Part shown: piece after piece, positions 44,831 to 55,896 of the stretch
Position numbering within the stretch: the stretch's first letter is position 1
Layout of the letters: every line of letters begins with the position of its first letter
Assembly (NCBI GenBank): GCA_958510825.1
Contig: OY294046.1
Span: 5,394,001-5,458,000, forward strand
From: Brachypterus glaber
Lineage: Eukaryota > Arthropoda > Insecta > Coleoptera > Kateretidae
DNA: 64,000 nucleotides
Direction of reading: 5' to 3'
Position numbers and translations under genes: made by a program
The notes under the pieces: model-generated
Told to the model about the DNA's origin: nothing
Seen by the model: the letters and a program-made list of their open reading frames with translations, nothing else
Database searches by the model: none

Positions 44831-45896
44831 AACAAAAGAAAATCACGAAATGCCTGTTTTGGACTTCACGGCTAGTATTTTTTGGTAATTTTATGTATGT
44901 GTCATGTTTGAATAGTCACCCTAAGCTTATATTTCAAATTTCAAGTCTCTATGTCAATTCAGTGAAAAGTTATTGAAGAAACAAAAAAAAGTCCAAACAT
45001 TTTTTTGGACTTCAAAGCTAGTACTTTTTTACGTCAAACCTGTCCAAAAGGTTCCAATTAGCTTATATTTCAAGTCGATAGGCCTCCGGCCGGGGGCCCC
45101 CCCCCACAACCCCCCTCTCCGACGTTTCGTTTAAAAGTTATTAACAAAAATCGGCGACGGTGCAGAATATTTTTAAGTCCCGCCTCTTTCTTCATCTCAT
45201 TCTCGCATTTTCAGCCGCATAAAAATCGAAATGGAGCAATATAAGGGTCGTTTTGAAATGCTTTTTAAAAATAGAAAACATTCTCAAATCGGTTATAAAA
45301 CATAGCCTAAGACACAATTTCACTCTTTACCTTTTTGTCGAAACAGTAAAAAAGTCGGAAAAATGGCTAAAATTGTCCAGGTAGGGTCGCCCGTTTTGCA
45401 TGTTTGCCAAAACGCACCTGCTTCGCTCCCAGCAAAAAAATCGAAGAGAGAAAACACCAACGAAAATAAGTAAAGGGTCGATGGTATAATTCCTTTTAAA
45501 AACTTACGTTTTAAATATATAAACAAATTAATTTGAGTACATATTATTAGAAATGTCATACTGACCTTAAATATATTATTTTTATGTTTCGTTTTGCAAA
45601 AAAATATCTTTAAAATTTTTTTTTAATTTTTTTTTTTTGTTTTTTTTAAGTATCTGGAAAAAATATACATTATATCATTTACTGTGAATAGCATATAATG
45701 GAATGCGTAGCATTACACATCTTTACGGCTTGTTAAATTTCTACTATAAAAAAGAATAAGGCTATATTTTACTGTATACAAAACTAAAAAATAAAATTAA
45801 AAAATAAGGCTAGGCTAAGCCCCCCCTGGCCTTGGTTTGAGCCCCCCTGGCATTTTCGCTGAGCCCCCCCTGGTATTTCTTAAGGCACCTACCTTT
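44831..45896. other. intergenic sequence following the array
   Basis: Two diverged half-units (near 44934 and 45068, TTTCAAGT) continue the array. A C-run is at 45098-45107. No gene. Confidence 0.4.
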
Positions 45897-46215
45897 GGGC
45901 GCCAATTTTTTTTTGCAGGGGGTCGCCAAGTTTGGTAGAAAGCGTCAGGGACAAAGCTCTCTTTCTTAAAGGTAATTTTTGGGGCGCCAGTTTTTGTTGT
46001 TTTTCTTCGAAGTGGGCGCCAAGTTTGGCAGAAACCGTCAGGGACAAAGGTTTTTTTCTTGAAGGTAATTTTTGGGGCACCAATTTTTTTTGTTGTAGGG
46101 GCGCGCCAAGTTTAGTAGAAACCGCCAGGGCAAAGCTTTTTTTCATGAAGGTATTTTTTGGGCTTTTTTTTGTAAGGTCGCCAAGTTTTAGTTGAAACCG
46201 TCAGGGTGCCACTCT
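45897..46215. repeat. eroded minisatellite, four units of 75-93 bp
   Basis: GCCAAGTTT(G/A)G(T/C)(A)GAAA recurs at 45925, 46018, 46105 and 46180, each followed by CAGGG(A)CAAAG and GGTAATTTTTGGGGC. ORFs in both strands follow the repeat. Confidence 0.85.
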
Positions 46216-46974
46216 GGGACCCCCTAGATTTTTTTCTGGTTACGGCCCTGTTATATACTTAAATATACGCCTCGGTAAACGCACTATTTTTTCTAAAACA
46301 AAAAAAAATAAAGAAATACGGAATAAATTACATTTTGGTAACTCAAATTAAAAAGAAAGAAAAAAACAGAGAAATATATATTTTTCTTGTATGGGTATGG
46401 GTTTGTCCCATAAAGGGTTAAACATAAAATATCAAAACAATGTAAACAATTAACTTGAAGCTAATTAGTTTTATGTTAATTTCCATTTACTGTAATATAA
46501 TTCCTAGAATAAGCTTTTGACCTCGTTGAAAACTCCATTTGATTTGAATTTAATCAGTTTGAATTTAATTTGGAGTAGCTCAATAAGACCAAATAGATAA
46601 ATATTTATGTATATACCGAGATATAAACCGAGATTATTAGCTTTCCAATGTATTTGCCCACACAATAGCAGTGGCGGACTGTCTAGGTAGGAAATCGCCA
46701 ACCTGGCCCAGTGGCAGGCCGCCAGTTAGCCGATAAACTGGGAAAGTCCCGGTAGGTCACCTTAAAATTCAAAATATGGCAAACTAAAGTCAAAACTTAT
46801 TTGTGTTTTTTTGTAACCACCACCAGACATTTTTTTCTTATGACTTAACTTTAACTTTAAATAAAACACTAACAGAGGAATACGTTTTTCTTGCACGAAT
46901 AAAATTCATTCATCTTCGTAAGCCATCATGCTACCAGTCTGACACTAACCTATACTCCAAACTATACAGAGCGG
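46216..46974. other. intergenic sequence, no gene seen
   Basis: GCGGACTG words at 46673 also occur at 60534. Otherwise unrecognised. Confidence 0.3.
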
Positions 46975-46976
46975 TC

Positions 46977-47684
46977 CAAAAGTCACCCCCCCCCCTTTAA
47001 CTTTTGAACGAGTTGAGATATCGATTTCAAATTTAGAACTCTTAAATAAGACAACTTAAACTATCTTTTAGCATATATTTAATACTTTCAGCTCTTAAAA
47101 TGTGGGCAGGGGGGCATGGGGGCACCATTTTTTTTAAATGGAAAGGGGGGTCCTGTAATACATTATTTTAAAGCTTATAAAATTCTCCATCTAACTCCAT
47201 ATTTTTAAATAAAAAAAAAAATGGGTTTAAAATGCGGTTGAAAATGGGTATTAATGTCAAAATTCCTCTAAAAAAAAACAAATAATTTTTTAAAAATGCC
47301 TAATTTCATCATAAAAAAATGTTAATTATACTTTTAAACTAACTTTAGTTGACATAAATAAAAATTTATAAAAAAAACTTAAAAAATCGAATGTTTTAGC
47401 ACAAAAAATTGAAAAATCAAAACCTTAAAAAACATTTTTAAAAAATTTAAAAATGTTAGTTTAAATAGAGAATTTTATAAGGTTTAAAATGATGTATCAC
47501 AAGACCCCGCCTTTCCATTTAAAAAAATGTCCCCCCATGCACCCCTGCCCACATTTTAAGAGCTGAAAATATCAAATATATGCTAAAAGATAGTTTAAGT
47601 TGTCTTATTTAAGAGTTCTAAATTTGAAGTCGATATCTCAACTGGTTCAAAAGTTAAAGGGGGGGTGACTTTTGGACCGCACTG
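46977..47684. mobile_element. Tc1/mariner-type foldback element F (708 bp) at TA
   Basis: TA on both sides. Ends CAGAGCGGTCCAAAAGTCAC and the complement of CAGTGCGGTCCAAAAGTCAC. Arms of about 180 bp each, including AAGTTAAAG(G)n and GACTT/AAATTT words, around an A/T-rich centre. Copies at 60003-60493 (left part lost in the gap) and 61924-62020 (one arm). No transposase. Confidence 0.85.
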
Positions 47685-48880
47685 TAGATAAAAAAAATAA
47701 AAAAACAAAAAAAAAATAGACATAGAACAATAATTTTTATTATGCGATGCATTTAAGTAAGCTATAGATAGCAAAAAAATAATTTTATTTTGCTTTCCCA
47801 TTTTGAAAATTTTCAAAATTTCGAGAAAACCTTGTATATTTGCAAAAAAAAATTAAATTATTTCAATATAAATCAATTTTGAGCAAAAAAAAATTGTCGG
47901 TCGAAATCTTGTGAACACGATAACTTAAGAAAGGTTTAATCTAGAGACTTGAAATTTGGCAAACAGATATGCTACCGAAAGTTCTCGCTCGGGATTTTTT
48001 TTTGTGAACATTGGAGTGCGGCAAGGAGGGCAAATAGGGAAAAATACATTTTTTTTTACAAAAATATTAAAATTGTATAGGGGTTTTTAAGGTTGCTGAA
48101 ATTGAATCTAATTCCACCCCCGTGGGGGTTAGGCGGTAAATATTTTAAAATCTTTTCAATATTTTCGTCAAAATTGATTAATAGGGGTTTTTTGGGTTGT
48201 CAAAACTGAATCTGATAATTTTTGTAATTCCACCCCCTGAGGGTGGGGGGGTTGTTTTCGTGAAAATCGGTATATTGGACTTTTTAAGGTTGCTGAAAGT
48301 GAATATGATAATAAAAAATTCTCTCCAATTTTATTTAAATGTTTATTTAAAAGAAATGTATTTTTTTAATTTCTTTATTTACAAAAATTTAATTTTTTCA
48401 AAAACTTTTTTGAAATAGTTTCCACCTATTTTCTAAAAAAAAAAAAAATAGAAAAATCTCGAGAAAAATAGAAAAAATACCAAAGTAGCTACTCTTTTAC
48501 TGGCATTGGTTTTTTTTAAGAAAATATCAGATATCAAAATGTATTAAAAAAATCAATTTAACTTCGATAATATTTTCCGTTAATTGAGTTTCTTTCACGG
48601 TGCGAGCTTTTAAGTCATCAAAAGATGTCAACTTTAATTACTGCTCTATATTTTCTTCGTTATTCACAGTGGGTCATTCTGCGCTATCTGCTACCCCATT
48701 TTTTAAAAAGAAAATTTTTAAAAATTTTTTTTTATAAAATTTTGCCCTAAGGGGTCATACTTTAAATCGCTTTAAATACGTAACAAAAAAATTTGCAATT
48801 TTTTTGTCAAAAACTTCGTAAGGCTGAGACTTACCCCCCCCCTATAAATACGTAACGCTAGCAGATAAGAATCCCCAAAA
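47685..48880. other. repeat mosaic with three diverged GTTGCTGAA(A)-type units
   Basis: GGGGTTTTTAAGGTTGCTGA at 48079 recurs in variants at about 48183 and 48279, alternating with CCACCCCC(G/T)GNGGG. The same phrase is in the element at 32531-33650. GAACACGATAACTTAAGAAA at 47912 belongs to a phrase also at 51275 and 63670. No gene. Confidence 0.45.
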
Positions 48881-48881
48881 A

Positions 48882-49488
48882 AGTCCAAAAAAGGAGGTTA
48901 TCAATTCGACGTGTGACTTTGTTTTTTTTATGTTTGTTCCTGCATAACTTTGGAACGGATAAACGGAATTTGATGAAACCTTTTGCAACTTAAAGAGGAC
49001 TTTCATGAGGTGATCCCGTTTTAATTTGACGCTCGGATAATGCAGGGTAAGTCGGATAATTAAGATAAATCTAATCATTCTAACGCAATTTCACTTAAAA
49101 CCGACTTAATTTGGTTCTAATACCAATAAAATTTTTAGAAAAGGATCGTATAAGCCGGATAACTTGATTAAGGGGTCACTTAAATATTACGGCACACTGA
49201 AAATCTTTTAAATGCCGCTAAACTTGATTCTCTGGACCTGTAATATTAAAATACCAAGAGAAAATTATAAAATTTGTGATTATACCATAAGGCGTTATTT
49301 GATTATTACGTAACGCTTAAAGTTTAACGATATTTCGTTTAAAATAAGGTTAGTTGGACTCTTGGGCGCTGAAATAAAAATACTACTAAATTTATTTTTT
49401 AGAAATTTATCTTTAAGATTATGACGTCACAACGCAGTAATAGTGCGTTGTGACGTCAGCAGCTTGCCAAGATGGAAGGACAACATTG
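48882..49488. repeat. dispersed repeat family I, copy 3
   Basis: AAGGAGGTTATCAATTCGAC and following sequence match 9564-10041, ending GATGGAAGGACAAC. Confidence 0.75.
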
Positions 49489-49993
49489 TCAGATAAAATC
49501 AAGTTCTATGCGGGGAAGATCTCCAAAAACACAAAATTTATTCGGACTTGGACTTAAAAAAAAATGAAAAAAAGATTCTGTTGGTTTTAATTTTTTGTTT
49601 GTTAAAAAAAAAGAATTAAAAAAAAATTGTTATTTTTTTTATTTTAATTTTTTTTTTTTTTTTTGAAAAATGTTCGTTTTTCGAAAAAAATAAATTCGAT
49701 AATAATTATTATTAAATATGATTGATGCAAAACAACATTTCTAAATTAAATTATCACAAAATATGATTGATGCAAAACAACATTTCTATCCATGTGTAAC
49801 ATGTATACGGAATGACCCAAATACGTTGTATCGGAAGCTTTTCCGGATAGTTATAAATCCAATTACCTAATCGAATTGGAAATCAAATCGATGTATCAAT
49901 CTAGTGCACTGAACATGCTTGTCCAACAATATATTGTATACTTTCTCCTAGAGTTCCTCAAACGCTTTACTTTATGTTTTTTTATAAGAAATA
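49489..49993. other. low-complexity AT-rich sequence
   Basis: GATTGATGCAAAACAACATT is repeated at about 49719 and 49763. No gene. Confidence 0.35.
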
Positions 49994-50143
49994 TAAGGGC
50001 ATGTCCACAGGCTCGCATAAGAACGTAATACATAAGAATGCGAGGCCGTGATTGGCTTGATGTGCCGCCATGTATCTTGAAAGCCAATCACGGCATCGCA
50101 TTCTTATGTTTTATGTTCTTATGCAAGCTTCTGGATAGGCCTT
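49994..50143. mobile_element. MITE family E, copy 3 (150 bp)
   Basis: TAAGGGCATGTCCACAGGCT to CTGGATAGGCCTTTA, with the inverted GATTGGCTT core. Confidence 0.85.
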
Positions 50144-50453
50144 TAATATTTTCTAATAAATATTTAGAATGTGAATTTAGAAACTTGTTACAGCCGTTAA
50201 ACCTCAAAGAAGACAAGTTTTCATGACACCTTGCGATGCAAGATATGTAATTTGGGTACTTGACGATAAGGCATAAAAGGATATAAATTTGATACATATA
50301 TTTTGTGCCACCTTTATTATTTTTCAGGTAACCGTGGAATATAAAAAAACTTCTTAAAAAAAATCTTCCCAGCAAAAACAAAAACTTTGCAAGAATTAAA
50401 CCTACTAAGTACCGAATACTACTAAATTAGTTTTATATTAATAGTATATTGTT
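50144..50453. other. intergenic sequence, no gene seen
   Basis: Nothing recognised; the minus-strand 97-codon ORF (50088-50381) starts inside a MITE. Confidence 0.3.
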
Positions 50454-51070
50454 TTACTAAGAGGAAAAGTGAAGCTTTTATTACTCTTCCGGAAACTACA
50501 GACGAGTAAAAAAAGCACTTTTCCTTTGAGTGAAACATACAATTTTTTCTTCAAGCATCCTATAACTATATTTTTAAATATTAATTTTTGAATCTAATTT
50601 ATTCAGTAATAAAGTATGTTTTTTTTTATTAAAATAGGCCAATAAAACTTTTTGAAATAAACTTAAACCTTTCTTAGCCCATTTTAAATTTTTTCGTAGG
50701 CTAAATAGTACACTCTTCGCTATTTCGATGGTAACTAGTTAGACAAGTTAACTTGTCTAATGTAGCATTTGCAATTTCGGAGAGATTTGTAGGTTTATAA
50801 ACCATATATTCTTCTTCAATCATTTTTAATCAATTTCACACAAGGTTTTTGCACAGAATCTCGAGTCAACCACCTGTTTACATAATAAACAAACAAGTTT
50901 GAAGTATGGCTGTCATCAAAGTCAAAGAGTGCTGCCGCCAGTGGTGGTTTTGCTAACTAACTTTTTTTTACGGCTTGCAACAATGAACTCATTTTTTTAC
51001 TGTAAAAATTAGATCACTTCAAACTAGTGTGTTCAGTTATAAAATATGAACATTTTAGTACGCTTGAAGA
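50454..51070. repeat. dispersed repeat family M, copy 2, with a 95-bp insertion
   Basis: Matches 27227-27790. An extra segment of about 95 bp (around 50875-50970), starting AACCACCTG and ending near CAGTGGTGGTT, is absent from copy 1. Confidence 0.75.
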
Positions 51071-51392
51071 AAAATATTTTTTTGCAATTAAAAATTGCTA
51101 GAAAGGTGTCTTTGGGCTATATTGAATATTTCTAAAATTGGCCGCCCCTAGAACAAGCCCTATTAATTTCCCTGCGAAAGTTCTTACCTAGTAAAAAAAC
51201 TGAATAATTTTTATTATTTTTTTTACGTTTCTCGATAAAAAAAAATCAATATGTCGGTATGTCTGTCTGAGAAATTTGTTAGCACAATAACTCTAGAACG
51301 CTTTTAGATTGGGACTTCAAATTTGGACCATACCGAGGGCTTCATAACACAGGAGGATACATCACTTTTTTTGGGATCAAAATGGTCAAAAT
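51071..51392. other. intergenic repeat mosaic
   Basis: Contains GTATGTCTGTCTGAGAAATT and AGCACAATAACTCTAGAACG (51255-51300), one of several dispersed copies of this phrase. Confidence 0.4.
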
Positions 51393-51420
51393 TTGCGTTA
51401 CGTAATACTTGAACGTTTCC
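51393..51420. mobile_element. MITE family A, right half only
   Basis: TTGCGTTACGTAATACTTGAACG, then TTA two bases past the end. Confidence 0.6.
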
Positions 51421-52373
51421 TTAGGTTAGTAATATACTATTGATAAAGGTGTTAAAAGTTATTAAAATACGCCCTTCTAACATACTTACATAATTTTCCG
51501 TGGGTTGTTTAATTTTCCACATAAAATTAAATTTATGTTATGAATAATGTATTTTAGTATTTTAGATTTTATAGAAAACAGGTGATTTAATTTCACATAA
51601 TGTAAATTTAATTATAATAAGAATTATTACCTGCTCTAAACAAAACCTATTCATAAAATGTTGCCAGTTATGAACAATAGTTAAGAAAACAAGTATACGC
51701 ACGCGAGTTCGCAATTTTCCAAGGAATACTTTGTAACAAGACATAAGACAATAATTACGGAATCCAGGGTTATAATTTATTTTTTTCTGGAACAATATCT
51801 TTTTAATATTATTATGTTTATGAACGTCAAACCAAAGAACAACGTCTATAGTATATTCAACTTCAAAATGAAGTAAGTGTAAACAAACGCACGTGACAAC
51901 AACCGATTTAGTGACAGAGTAGGACTCAAAACAAAATATTTCTATATAATGGTCCATTGCAATGCATTGTACACTTCATCGCAAGTACTCACGTACTGAC
52001 CTGTTTAATTTTCTACATCCCTACTCTTGCAACATTCGAGTGTTTTAACCAATAAAACCACGCGCCAGCTGCCGCATGCGCGATTCTTTTATTTACCTCT
52101 ACTGAACCTTGAAGTTGAATATACTATAGACTTATTTTTGTTATGGTAGCTGGGTAGTTTATTTTGTAATTTTAGGTGACCGTAACTCAGTTTTTCACAT
52201 TTTTTAGTATTCTGACGTCACAGACGCCTAACGTCGGAGTTGATATTCTTGTATATTTCTATACAGGGTGGCCCAACGAAGACTTGACATGGGGATTTTT
52301 GGTGATAATAGCGTAGATGTAAAAAAACGCTCGGTCTATTTTAGTTTGGAGGGGTACAATTTTTATACATGTA
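51421..52373. other. intergenic sequence with a 23-bp inverted repeat
   Basis: GTCTATAGTATATTCAACTT at 51845 is inverted at about 52110-52131 and may bound a 290-bp foldback. A 131-codon minus-strand ORF at 51562-51957 shows Cys/Leu/Ile-rich composition and no family. TACAGGGTGGCCCAACGAAG at 52262 is an element end. Confidence 0.35.
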
Positions 52374-52420
52374 AATAAGATTAATTGGTTGTCATCAGTT
52401 GTAAATTCTTTAAAAGAATT
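52374..52420 (-). pseudogene. fragment duplicated from the LITAF-domain gene
   Basis: About 47 bases match 53966-54013 with some 80-85% identity by eye. On the minus strand this reads EFTTDDNQLILFTCI against EFTNDDTQLISNTCI, residues 108-122 of the gene product. It is separated from the gene by a family D transposon and carries no LITAF domain. Probably a relic of a local duplication. Confidence 0.65.
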
Positions 52421-52445
52421 TAAACTAAAATACGAATGTAGCATA

Positions 52446-53253
52446 CCCAGGTAGCAAGGGATGTTATATTACAAGAAATTAACATCACTTTTGGGTATAT
52501 TTTTAAACTAAATCATAACATCACATAATATTGAAAAATAACATGTATTTAACATCACATTTGCAACGTATCACGTGTGACGTGACAACCATGTTATTTA
52601 ATAACAAATATTTAGCAACGCTGTGAATATATCGCATGTCACATATTAACGTGGCTTTCACGTGAATGTCATGTTATTTTGCTTCTCACCGACGTTTGAA
52701 GCAAAAAAATCGATATAAGATGATGTTGATAGAGTAAATTATTATAAGGAAATTGTATACACATTATACGATTTCCAATGGATAGGGGGCTCTGCCGAGC
52801 TTCTCAAGACCATGGACACGGATTAAAGGAATATATTCTCCGCTTAATCTGCAATTTCGTATTTAGAATCTATCTGTTTCAATCTGTGATTGTTTCAATT
52901 ACTGATTGATTTTAAATCCGATTTTTTTTATAGGGTTATAGCGTTTTTAATGGTTTTAATTGAGAAAAAGCTAATATCCTAGAATATTATTTAAATATTA
53001 AAGTACCAGTAACGGCATCCATAAGATATTAGATATAACCAATGAACTCAAGTTCATTGGATATAACAGGAATGTGGATTTATGATGTTACAAACACGTT
53101 ATTTTCGGGATGTCATTGTGTGATGTTATTAGGGGCGGACTTAGGACATCCCCACCATGCTACATTCTTGTTAAATGAGACTACAATCTTAACATCACAT
53201 GTCACATATTAACGTGACTTTCACGTGAATGTCATGTTGTTTTGCTACCTGGG
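52446..53253. mobile_element. DNA transposon family D, copy 3 (808 bp), TA target duplication
   Basis: CCCAGGTAGCAAGGG to GCTACCTGGG with TA on both sides. It carries an extra palindrome CCAATGAACT/AGTTCATTGG at about 53039-53060, not seen in the other two copies. Confidence 0.85.
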
Positions 53254-53377
53254 TACAGTTTGAGTAAATTTGATCTAGATCAACGTCATTATTAGATAAT
53301 AATGACGATAATTATCCACGGCTCTTGTATAAACTAAATATTATACTTAAAATTTTGTTAGACAAAATATATATTTT

Positions 53378-54328
53378 TTAACATGGCACATACGTTCCAA
53401 AATAAGTATTACAATAGGGACACCTGTGAGTAACTTTATGACAAGATCTAACACAATAAGGAAGCAAACAGCATGGCCAGCAGAAACACATACATAACGT
53501 AAAGGCAGCCAAATGAGTTATGTTTGATCTTTCCTGGTGTGTAATAGTAAGAACAACTGCGTGACAGTTTTCGCACATTATATAAATTGGATCTGGACCA
53601 ATTAAAAGAGAGTCCGAATGTGAAATATAACTTGGATTTTCATAAATTTGTTCAGTTTGTGTGTATGCTGGTGGAGCTTCTCTTGAAGGAAAAATTTCAT
53701 GGTACTTTGGAATTGGGGGGCCTAATTTCAAAACGTCGGAATACGTCGGAGGAATTCTGGTCAAAGATTTGGTCAATCTTGGATGTGATCGGTTATCTCC
53801 AAAACTATTGTTGTTTTCACTGTCATTGATTGTTCTGTATATTAAATAATCATGGTCATTAATAGATAAAACAGGTGCTGAAGAAAATACCCTTTCTTCA
53901 AATATATTATGACTTGAGAAGGAAAATAAATTAATTTGTGTTGATGTCGAGGGTTCACAACCTATACATGTATTTGAGATTAACTGAGTGTCATCATTTG
54001 TAAATTCTTCAGAAGAATTATGTACCAAAAGTTCACTGGAATGCAAATCTAGTTTACAAGTTTCAGGTATTGCACATAAAGATTTTGAAATATTAGTTAA
54101 AATACGATCTGCTTTTTGTGATGTAGTCGGTGGACAACTACCACACGCTATATTAAAAATGTCAGATGGAATAATTCCTGTATTTCTTATTTTTTCATGT
54201 TGTAGTTTTATGTCATCTTCTTCTTTTAATTGACCAGCTTCTTTGATGTGATTTATAGAGTTTTGTACAATTTCTTCTAGAATTCTTTGTATTTCATATT
54301 CTTTTTCTGTTAAATCTTCATTTTCCAT
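53378..54328 (-). CDS. LITAF-domain protein with N-terminal PPxY motifs, 316 aa, single exon
   Basis: The C-terminal 70 residues form a LITAF (SIMPLE-like) domain: CENC (C252, C255), a hydrophobic Cys-rich stretch (about 269-292, LAAFTLCMCFCWPCCLLPYC), then HRCPYC (C303, C306) and GTYVPC. The paired CxxC and CPxC knuckles bind zinc, and the hydrophobic part inserts into the cytosolic face of endosomal or lysosomal membranes. Residues 1-180 are acidic and polar with an N-terminal helix-like segment. PPTY (193-196) and PPAY (219-222) are PPxY motifs of the kind bound by Nedd4-type ubiquitin ligases in LITAF proteins. At 316 aa it is longer than typical LITAF proteins (often 80-230 aa) because of this N-terminal region. 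The start is the first Met of the frame, MENEDLTEKEYEI. No TATA box is clear, and no AATAAA was found just past the stop. A single-exon gene could be a retrocopy, but the frame is intact. Confidence 0.92.
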   Translation of the reverse strand: MENEDLTEKEYEIQRILEEIVQNSINHIKEAGQLKEEDDIKLQHEKIRNTGIIPSDIFNIACGSCPPTTSQKADRILTNISKSLCAIPETCKLDLHSSELLVHNSSEEFTNDDTQLISNTCIGCEPSTSTQINLFSFSSHNIFEERVFSSAPVLSINDHDYLIYRTINDSENNNSFGDNRSHPRLTKSLTRIPPTYSDVLKLGPPIPKYHEIFPSREAPPAYTQTEQIYENPSYISHSDSLLIGPDPIYIMCENCHAVVLTITHQERSNITHLAAFTLCMCFCWPCCLLPYCVRSCHKVTHRCPYCNTYFGTYVPC

Positions 54329-54869
54329 TACATTTTTTACATAAAATTTAAATTTTAATGGTATATCATTTTAAAATCACTGTTGACAATTTACGTCAAA
54401 CAACGGTATAATTATTGTTACTCCATCTAGCGGCGGTTATGTCTAAAGTTACTATATCTTTGACATTTTAATGTCAAACCAAGATTACTACGTAAGCAAC
54501 ATGGACTTATTTCTTGATTGGTGTCAATAATTTTAATTTACAGATTTCTTTCTAAACTTGTGTGCGCATCCAGAGGGCCTTGATTGACAGTGATACCAAA
54601 TGTCCCTAAAATATTTACTAAAATATTGACATTAATGTTCTTCTTCTTCCTTCTTTATGGCCTTTTCTGGCATTAATGTTAAATATTCCTAATATATTGA
54701 CAATTTTAATCAATTTTTAGGGATCACTTTACCTAGTTGCTATACTCCGTCCAGTTATGCAAGATAGTAAGAGACGCGGCCCGTTTTACACCACAGAGCG
54801 CATAAATAGCATAAATATGCATAAATTGTAGTGTATAAAAAATTTAACAGGTCGGTACTGTTTTCCTGG
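54329..54869. other. upstream region of the LITAF-domain gene
   Basis: No TATA box, ORF or repeat is evident except ACATTAATGTT words near 54630 and 54672. Confidence 0.35.
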
Positions 54870-54971
54870 AAAGGGCCTATCCAAAGACTCGCATAACAAG
54901 CATAGTACATAAAATGCGATGCCAGGATTGGCTTGATGTATCGTGATATATCTTGTAATGGATAGGCCTTA
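54870..54971. mobile_element. MITE family E, copy 4, internally shortened (102 bp)
   Basis: AAGGGCCTATCCAAAGACTC to GGATAGGCCTT, but most of the right arm is missing. Confidence 0.65.
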
Positions 54972-55375
54972 AGTTGTAATTGCAACCTAAAACTTTGATG
55001 TTTTCCTGGTGTTCAATGTAATTTACGTTTTTTTCAATTTTAAGGTTGAACCAATCAGCGTACTGCATTTCTTAGGGTTTTAACATTAATTAAGGGGGGT
55101 ATAGGGCTGAAACGTTTACGAAAAAAAACCGTTACGAAAAAAACCGTTACGAAAAAAAGGACTGCACGGACGGTTGACGGATATTGCAAATAAAACAAAT
55201 ACGAAATCGTTTAAATCGTTTAATTTTATTAAGAAGAAGCATACCACGAGTTGTAATTTTTTAGATAAGATTGTCGTCCACAACCCAATATAAAAATTTA
55301 ATATGGTATGATAATGATTGAAACAAGGAACGACGCATAAGCCCACATTACAGTCCTAGGACAATGCTGCCTTCC
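54972..55375. other. intergenic sequence, no gene seen
   Basis: Three tandem copies of CCGTTACGAAAAAAA-like sequence at 55118-55158. Confidence 0.4.
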
Positions 55376-55434
55376 TAAGCTGAAAGGTCCTATCTGTGTA
55401 TGTTAAACCTATGTAGATAGGACCTTTCAGCTTA
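55376..55434. repeat. hairpin with perfect 20-base arms
   Basis: TAAGCTGAAAGGTCCTATCT, a 19-base loop, then its exact complement. Size fits a pre-miRNA or a small foldback; perfect pairing favours the latter or an siRNA hairpin. Confidence 0.8.
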
Positions 55435-55893
55435 GACCGGCAGAATGCTAGACCTCATGTCGGATATATCGGACAGTCGTCTGTGACCAAAGTTATACAC
55501 TGTCGGATATAATATATTATCAGTCAACCGTCCTTAAAGGATGAACATTAATTGAAAAAAACATGTAGAACCTCTAGTACGTGTGTGCAGTATACTTTTA
55601 TTTAATCATTGTGTATAACTTGATTACAATTTATATAAACCACAACTAATGGTGGTTAATTAATGTGGTTAAGCAGAGGTCTCTAAATTGGTAAACTTTT
55701 CCAAAGCATTAGCTCTATTATGAATTCGCAATAGGCCTGCAGAAATGATTTTAATTATACATTTCCTAAATACGTGCAAATGCAAATGTAGATGTGACAA
55801 CAAGCATACAGAAAAATCGGACAAACATATACTCGGCGCATTATCTATCTGAGTAACAAATTGGATCAAGGATTAGTGGTTTAAAAATGACTT
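55435..55893. other. intergenic sequence, no gene seen
   Basis: TCGGATATA and TCGGACAGT words repeat at 55458-55510. No gene. Confidence 0.35.
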
Positions 55894-55896
55894 TTA

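Noticed and set aside
45889..46195. ORFs on both strands across 45889-46195
   Set aside because: Both follow the eroded 75-93-bp minisatellite and mirror each other.
51562..51957. 131-codon minus-strand ORF
   Set aside because: No recognisable domain and odd Cys/Leu/Ile/Tyr composition for a coding exon in this AT-rich DNA. A GTAATA at the 3' side is weak as a donor.
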